In this document: piece after piece, positions 60,349 through 64,000 of the stretch
Position numbering within the stretch: position 1 is the stretch's first letter
Layout of the letters: each line of letters opens with the position of its first letter
Assembly: GCA_022844205.1 (NCBI GenBank)
Contig: JALHMF010000003.1
Span: forward strand, 62,001 to 126,000
DNA length: 64,000 nt
Direction: 5' to 3'
DNA from: Xanthobacteraceae bacterium
GTDB lineage: Bacteria > Pseudomonadota > Alphaproteobacteria > Rhizobiales > Xanthobacteraceae
Notes under the pieces: model-generated
What the model saw: only the letters and a program-made list of their open reading frames with translations
What the model was told of the DNA's origin: nothing
Database searches by the model: none
Made by a program: the position numbers and the translations under genes

Positions 60349-60486
60349 CCCTCCCCCTGTAAGGGGGAGGGTCAGGGAGGGGGTCGCCTCGCCGAAGCGA
60401 ACAAGAACCCCCACCCGGCGCACTAAATTCCAAAGCCGGATAAATCCGACTTTGGGTGCGCCGACCTCCCCCTTGCAGGGGGAGGT
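60349..60486. repeat. CCTCCCCC-type multi-hairpin repeat between nuoD and nuoE
   Basis: Three nested or adjacent hairpins: CCCTCCCCCT / AGGGGGAGGG (60349-60371), GGCGCAC / GTGCGCC (60417-60462) enclosing CCAAAG / CTTTGG, and ACCTCCCCC / GGGGGAGGT (60464-60486). A different family from the GTCAT...ATGAC elements. I recall similar elements in Rhizobiales intergenic regions, but cannot confirm it here. Confidence 0.8.
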
Positions 60487-60509
60487 GAAGAAAAAGGAGA
60501 CGCTGCAAT

Positions 60510-61694
60510 TCACCGGTCGACCTCCCCGAAAACGATGTCGATGGAGCCGAGGATCGCCGACACGTCGGCAAGCATGTGGCCGCGGCAGAGAAAATCCATC
60601 GCCTGCAAATGCGCGAAACCCGGCGCGCGGATCTTGCAGCGATAGGGTTTGTTGGTGCCGTCCGCAACGAGATAGACGCCGAACTCCCCCTTCGGCGCTT
60701 CGACGCAGGCATACACGTCGCCGGCCGGCACGTGATAGCCCTCGGTATAAAGTTTGAAGTGGTGGATCAGCGCTTCCATCGACTGCTTCATCTCGGCGCG
60801 CTTGGGCGGCACCACCTTGTTGTCCTTCGCCGACACCGGCCCCCGCTCGCGGCCCAGCATCTCAACGCACTGTTTCATGATTTTCGCCGACTGGCGCATC
60901 TCTTCCATGCGGATGAGATAGCGGTCGTAGCAGTCGCCATTCTTGCCGATCGGAATGTCGAACTCCATCTCCGGATAGCATTCGTAGGGCTGCGCCTTGC
61001 GCAGATCCCATGCGGCACCGGAGCCGCGCACCATCACGCCGGAAAAACCCCAGGCCCAAGCGTCTTCGAGCTTCACGACGCCGATATCGACGTTGCGCTG
61101 CTTGAAGATGCGGTTGCCGGTGAGCAGCGTTTCCAGATCGTCGCAGACCTTGAGGAACGGATCGCAGAACGCGCCGATGTCATCCACGAGCTTCGCGGGC
61201 AAATCCTGATGCACGCCGCCGGGACGGAAATAGGCCGCGTGCATGCGCGAGCCGGATGCGCGCTCGTAGAACACCATCAGCTTCTCGCGTTCCTCGAAGC
61301 CCCAGAGCGGCGGTGTCAGCGCGCCGACATCCATCGCCTGCGTCGTGACGTTCAGAAGATGCGATAGCAGGCGGCCGATTTCGCAAAACAGCACGCGGAT
61401 GATCTGCCCGCGCTTCGGCACTTCGATACCCAGCAGTTTTTCCGTCGCGAGACAGAAGGCGTGCTCCTGATTCATCGGCGCGACGTAATCGAGCCGGTCG
61501 AAATACGGGATTGCCTGCATATAAGTTTTGTATTCGATCAGCTTCTCGGTGCCCCGATGGAGCAGACCAATGTGAGGGTCCACGCGCTCGACGACTTCGC
61601 CGTCAAGCTCCAACACAAGGCGCAGCACGCCATGCGCGGCCGGATGCTGCGGCCCGAAATTGATCTGGAAGTTGCGGGTATTCTGTTCGTTCAT
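60510..61694 (-). CDS. nuoD: NADH-quinone oxidoreductase subunit D
   Basis: 49-kDa-type subunit that, with NuoB and NuoH, forms the quinone site. 394 residues from the ATG at 61694. The longer frame runs back through the GFA gene and is rejected. Motifs: [37 protein letters not shown] and [16 protein letters not shown]. Not fused to NuoC. Begins 8 bp after the GFA protein stop. Confidence 0.97.
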   Translation of the reverse strand: MNEQNTRNFQINFGPQHPAAHGVLRLVLELDGEVVERVDPHIGLLHRGTEKLIEYKTYMQAIPYFDRLDYVAPMNQEHAFCLATEKLLGIEVPKRGQIIRVLFCEIGRLLSHLLNVTTQAMDVGALTPPLWGFEEREKLMVFYERASGSRMHAAYFRPGGVHQDLPAKLVDDIGAFCDPFLKVCDDLETLLTGNRIFKQRNVDIGVVKLEDAWAWGFSGVMVRGSGAAWDLRKAQPYECYPEMEFDIPIGKNGDCYDRYLIRMEEMRQSAKIMKQCVEMLGRERGPVSAKDNKVVPPKRAEMKQSMEALIHHFKLYTEGYHVPAGDVYACVEAPKGEFGVYLVADGTNKPYRCKIRAPGFAHLQAMDFLCRGHMLADVSAILGSIDIVFGEVDR

Positions 61695-61702
61695 AACCGC
61701 AA

Positions 61703-62119
61703 TCAATCCCTCATTTGCGCGCTGATGTCGGCGATGATTTCCGCACCGGTCATTTTCTTGGTGTCGTTCGCAAAAACGTAATAGCCCGGCTTGTCGTCCA
61801 CGAAAATTTCGGTGTCGAGCACGAGCCCGCTCTTGTCGTCCAGCGTCTCGGCGGAAATCTCGTAAAAATCCTTGCCGAGCAGGTAATTGTAGAGCGGCGT
61901 GCCGCATTTCTTGCAGAAGACGCGCTCGGCCCATTCCGAGGACCGATAGACCCCGAGACTGGATTTGTCGGCGATGTCCATCGTGCTTGAAAAGATCGCG
62001 AACATTGGCCCCGCCGACCACTGGCGGCACATGCCGCAATGGCAGGCACTCACATTGCGGTTTTCCAACTTGGCGGTGTAGCGGACAGCGCCGCAGAAAC
62101 ATTTGCCGGTTGCCATCAT
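61703..62119 (-). CDS. GFA/CENP-V family zinc-binding protein
   Basis: 138 residues of the family named after glutathione-dependent formaldehyde-activating enzyme. The zinc-ligand set is complete: Cys7 and Cys9 ([10 protein letters not shown]), Cys26, Cys28 and Cys31 ([10 protein letters not shown]), and Cys69 and Cys72 (FCKKCGTPL). Most family members have no proven reaction, so I assign none. The ATG overlaps the stop of the thioesterase (ATGA), and the stop lies 8 bp before nuoD, placing it inside the nuo operon. Confidence 0.9.
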   Translation of the reverse strand: MMATGKCFCGAVRYTAKLENRNVSACHCGMCRQWSAGPMFAIFSSTMDIADKSSLGVYRSSEWAERVFCKKCGTPLYNYLLGKDFYEISAETLDDKSGLVLDTEIFVDDKPGYYVFANDTKKMTGAEIIADISAQMRD

Positions 62120-62544
62120 GCGGCCCCTGCCTTCGCGGCCTTGTCGGCGACGCGCGAATTGAACTTGTCCCAGATGACGGCGTAACGCTCATGCGTGCCC
62201 TCGCCGATCAAGTCGACGCCGTCATGCGCCTGCACTTTGAACGTGAGCCGCTTGCCGTCGATCGCGGTGCATTCCGCATCGACCGAGATGGTGAGGCCTG
62301 GAGGCGTCGCCGCCGCATGGCTGATATTGATGTGAACGCCGAGCGAGCCCTCGCCCGCTTCCATGTGCGGCGCCATCAGGTCGATGCACGCCCATTCCAT
62401 GACACCGACAAAATAGCCGGTTGCGAACACGTGCGGCATTTTCTGGAAGTCGGCCGCCTCCGGATAAAGGTGCGGAACGGTACGGTTCGCAGGAACCTTG
62501 TACGCGAACTTGTGCTTGAGGCCGGGCTTGAGCGAGGGCTTCAT
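62116..62544 (-). CDS. FlK-like hot-dog acyl-CoA thioesterase
   Basis: 142 residues from the ATG at 62544, which overlaps the nuoC stop (ATGA). From memory, fluoroacetyl-CoA thioesterase FlK of Streptomyces cattleya uses Thr42, Glu50 and His76 with Gly69. Here Thr42 (VFATGYF), Glu50 (GVMEWAC), Gly69 (GSLG) and His76 ([10 protein letters not shown]) fall on the same numbers. The FlK lid residue Phe36 is Met here, while Phe33 is kept. Thioesterase function is likely; fluoroacetyl-CoA specificity is not shown. Its place between nuoC and nuoD with coding overlaps on both sides implies co-expression with complex I. Confidence 0.85.
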   Translation of the reverse strand: MKPSLKPGLKHKFAYKVPANRTVPHLYPEAADFQKMPHVFATGYFVGVMEWACIDLMAPHMEAGEGSLGVHINISHAAATPPGLTISVDAECTAIDGKRLTFKVQAHDGVDLIGEGTHERYAVIWDKFNSRVADKAAKAGAA

Positions 62545-63149
62545 GGCGTGCCCTTCGCTTTTTCGTCCCCTGGCAGCACATATTCGGTGCCTTCCCAAGG
62601 CGACAGGAAATCGAAATTGCGGAATTCCTGATTGAGTTTTACCGGCTCATAGACGACGCGTTTTAGTTCGTCGTCCCAGCGCACTTCGACAAAACCGGTC
62701 AACGGAAAATCCTTCCGCAGCGGATAGCCGTCGAAGCCGTAGTCGGTGAGCAAGCGGCGCAGTTCAGGATGGCCGGTGAACAGGATGCCGTAGAGATCGT
62801 AGGCCTCGCGCTCGAACCAGTTGGCGCCGACATATATGCCACAGATCGAAGGAACGGCCTCGCCCTCGTCCGCCTGCACCTTCAGGCGTACCCGTAAATT
62901 CCGCTTCGGTGACATGAAATGATAGACGACATCGAAGCGCTTCTCGCGCGAGGGATAATCCACGCCGCAGATGTCGATGATATTCCAGAACAGGCATTGC
63001 TTGTCGTCACGGAGAAACTTCGTGACCTCGACGATGCCGGCGGCCTTCACGTCGATGTTCAGTTCGCCATACGCGATCTGATAGCCCGAGACCGCACCGG
63101 AGTTCGCCCGCGTAATGTGTTCGCCGAGTTCGCGAAGTGTTTCTTCCAT
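62541..63149 (-). CDS. nuoC: NADH-quinone oxidoreductase subunit C
   Basis: 30-kDa-type subunit of the peripheral arm. 202 residues from the ATG at 63149 with AAGG upstream; a TTG three codons earlier is possible. Motifs: [37 protein letters not shown] and [20 protein letters not shown]. Separate from NuoD, as in other alphaproteobacteria. Confidence 0.96.
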   Translation of the reverse strand: MEETLRELGEHITRANSGAVSGYQIAYGELNIDVKAAGIVEVTKFLRDDKQCLFWNIIDICGVDYPSREKRFDVVYHFMSPKRNLRVRLKVQADEGEAVPSICGIYVGANWFEREAYDLYGILFTGHPELRRLLTDYGFDGYPLRKDFPLTGFVEVRWDDELKRVVYEPVKLNQEFRNFDFLSPWEGTEYVLPGDEKAKGTP

Positions 63150-63161
63150 CCGACGCAAGCC

Positions 63162-63722
63162 TTACCGTTCAATTGTACCGGTGCGGCGGATTTTCTTTTG
63201 CAGCAGCAGAATTCCGTACACGAGCGCTTCCGCCGTCGGCGGACAGCCCGGTACATAAATGTCCACTGGCACGATCCGGTCGCAGCCGCGTACGACCGAG
63301 TAAGAATAATGGTAATAGCCGCCGCCGTTCGCACAGGATCCCATCGAGATCACGTAGCGCGGCTCCGGCATCTGATCGTAGACCTTGCGCAATGCCGGCG
63401 CCATTTTGTTGGTGAGGGTGCCGGCGACGATCATCACGTCCGACTGGCGGGGCGATGCGCGCGGTGCAAAACCGAAGCGTTCCAAGTCGTAGCGCGGCAT
63501 CGAGGCTTGCATCATCTCGACCGCGCAGCACGCCAGACCGAACGTCATCCACATCAGCGAGCCGGTACGCGCCCAGTTGATGAGATCGTCGGCGGTGGTG
63601 ACGAGAAAACCCTTGTCGGCAAGTTCGTCGCTCAGGCCGCTATAGAAAGGATCATCCGAGCCGACCGGCTTCCCGGTGCGTGGATCGAGAATTCCCCTGA
63701 CGGGCGGCGCCATCAATCCCAT
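63162..63722 (-). CDS. nuoB: NADH-quinone oxidoreductase subunit B
   Basis: Carries terminal cluster N2, which reduces quinone. 186 residues from the ATG at 63722, which has GGGAG seven bases upstream; a further ATG at 63743 is less likely. Cluster ligands: [22 protein letters not shown] and [11 protein letters not shown]. It overlaps the nuoA 3' end by 10 bp. Confidence 0.96.
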   Translation of the reverse strand: MGLMAPPVRGILDPRTGKPVGSDDPFYSGLSDELADKGFLVTTADDLINWARTGSLMWMTFGLACCAVEMMQASMPRYDLERFGFAPRASPRQSDVMIVAGTLTNKMAPALRKVYDQMPEPRYVISMGSCANGGGYYHYSYSVVRGCDRIVPVDIYVPGCPPTAEALVYGILLLQKKIRRTGTIER

Positions 63723-64000
63723 TCGAGCGCTCCCTTCCGCCATTCATAGATGTAGCCGACGGTCAGCACGCCGAGGAAAACCATCATCGACCAGAAGCCA
63801 AACCATCCGAGCTTCCCGAACGTGATCGCCCAGGGAAACAAGAACGCGACCTCGAGATCGAAAATGATGAAAAGGATCGCGACGAGATAAAAACGCACGT
63901 CGAATTTCATGCGCGCATCATCGAATGCGTTGAAGCCGCATTCATACGCGGAGAGTTTTTCCGGATCGGGCGAACTGTAGGCGACGACGAACGGCGAAAT
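63713..64000 (-). CDS. nuoA: NADH-quinone oxidoreductase subunit A (partial)
   Basis: Three-helix membrane subunit. The last 95 residues are visible; the 5' end lies beyond the window edge. The frame reads through [20 protein letters not shown] (with the conserved Cys loop), then [20 protein letters not shown] and ends [14 protein letters not shown]. The Met at 63910 is internal, not the start. Confidence 0.96.
   Translation of the reverse strand: MSPFVVAYSSPDPEKLSAYECGFNAFDDARMKFDVRFYLVAILFIIFDLEVAFLFPWAITFGKLGWFGFWSMMVFLGVLTVGYIYEWRKGALEWD

Noticed and set aside
61695-62192. 166-codon upstream extension of nuoD.
   Set aside because: Out-of-frame reading of the GFA gene; NuoD proteins begin near [11 protein letters not shown].

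Overview
The window looks like core chromosome of a high-GC alphaproteobacterium of the order Hyphomicrobiales (Rhizobiales), probably near the Bradyrhizobium/Rhodopseudomonas branch. This is inferred from the gene order (ppiD-trp-moa/moe-lexA, gltX-gltA, an lpx/bamA/rseP/dxr/cdsA/uppS/frr/pyrH/tsf/rpsB cluster, and a 14-gene nuo operon), from the direct-repeat SOS boxes (GTTC-N7-GTTC / GAAC-N7-GAAC), from the short ProS and LpxI, and from several families of intergenic palindromes. No rRNA, tRNA, transposase, phage gene or CRISPR array was seen.

Layout. 1-4.1 kb (minus): pyrG, secG, a 1.15 kb gene-free stretch rich in palindromes, and tpiA. 4.2-15.1 kb (plus): ppiD and trpE; an inserted block of a Y-family DNA polymerase with an SOS box plus a MazEF-type toxin-antitoxin pair with its own promoter-operator; then trpG-trpD-trpC, moaC, a small exported protein, moeA, and autoregulated lexA. 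15.2-19.4 kb (minus): comEC and glnS. 19.5-22.4 kb (plus): gltX and citrate synthase gltA. 22.4-37.0 kb (minus): lpxB-lpxI-lpxA-fabZ-lpxD-bamA-rseP-dxr-cdsA-uppS-frr-pyrH-tsf-rpsB, a classical envelope/translation cluster read from rpsB towards lpxB. 37.0-48.0 kb (minus): a membrane protein, dnaE, lolD, lolC/E, proS, DUF1467, methylmalonyl-CoA epimerase, RNase J and birA. 48.0-64.0 kb (minus): nuoA-N for respiratory complex I; nuoA runs off the right edge.

How it works together. The lpx genes, fabZ, bamA, rseP, lolCD, uppS and cdsA build and police the envelope (lipid A, outer-membrane proteins, lipoproteins, phospholipid and isoprenoid carriers). The trp block makes tryptophan and moaC/moeA make molybdenum cofactor. 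The nuo operon supplies the proton-pumping NADH dehydrogenase.

Most unusual points. (1) A FlK-like thioesterase that keeps the Thr42/Glu50/His76 triad at the same residue numbers as fluoroacetyl-CoA thioesterase, and a GFA/CENP-V zinc protein, are both translationally coupled inside nuo between nuoC and nuoD. (2) Two further small membrane proteins sit in nuo. (3) An SOS-controlled polymerase and a toxin-antitoxin pair split trpE from trpG; the pair has two identical 13-bp palindromes 21 bp apart over its promoter. (4) There is a candidate structured RNA upstream of proS. (5) Intergenic palindromes punctuate the nuo operon.
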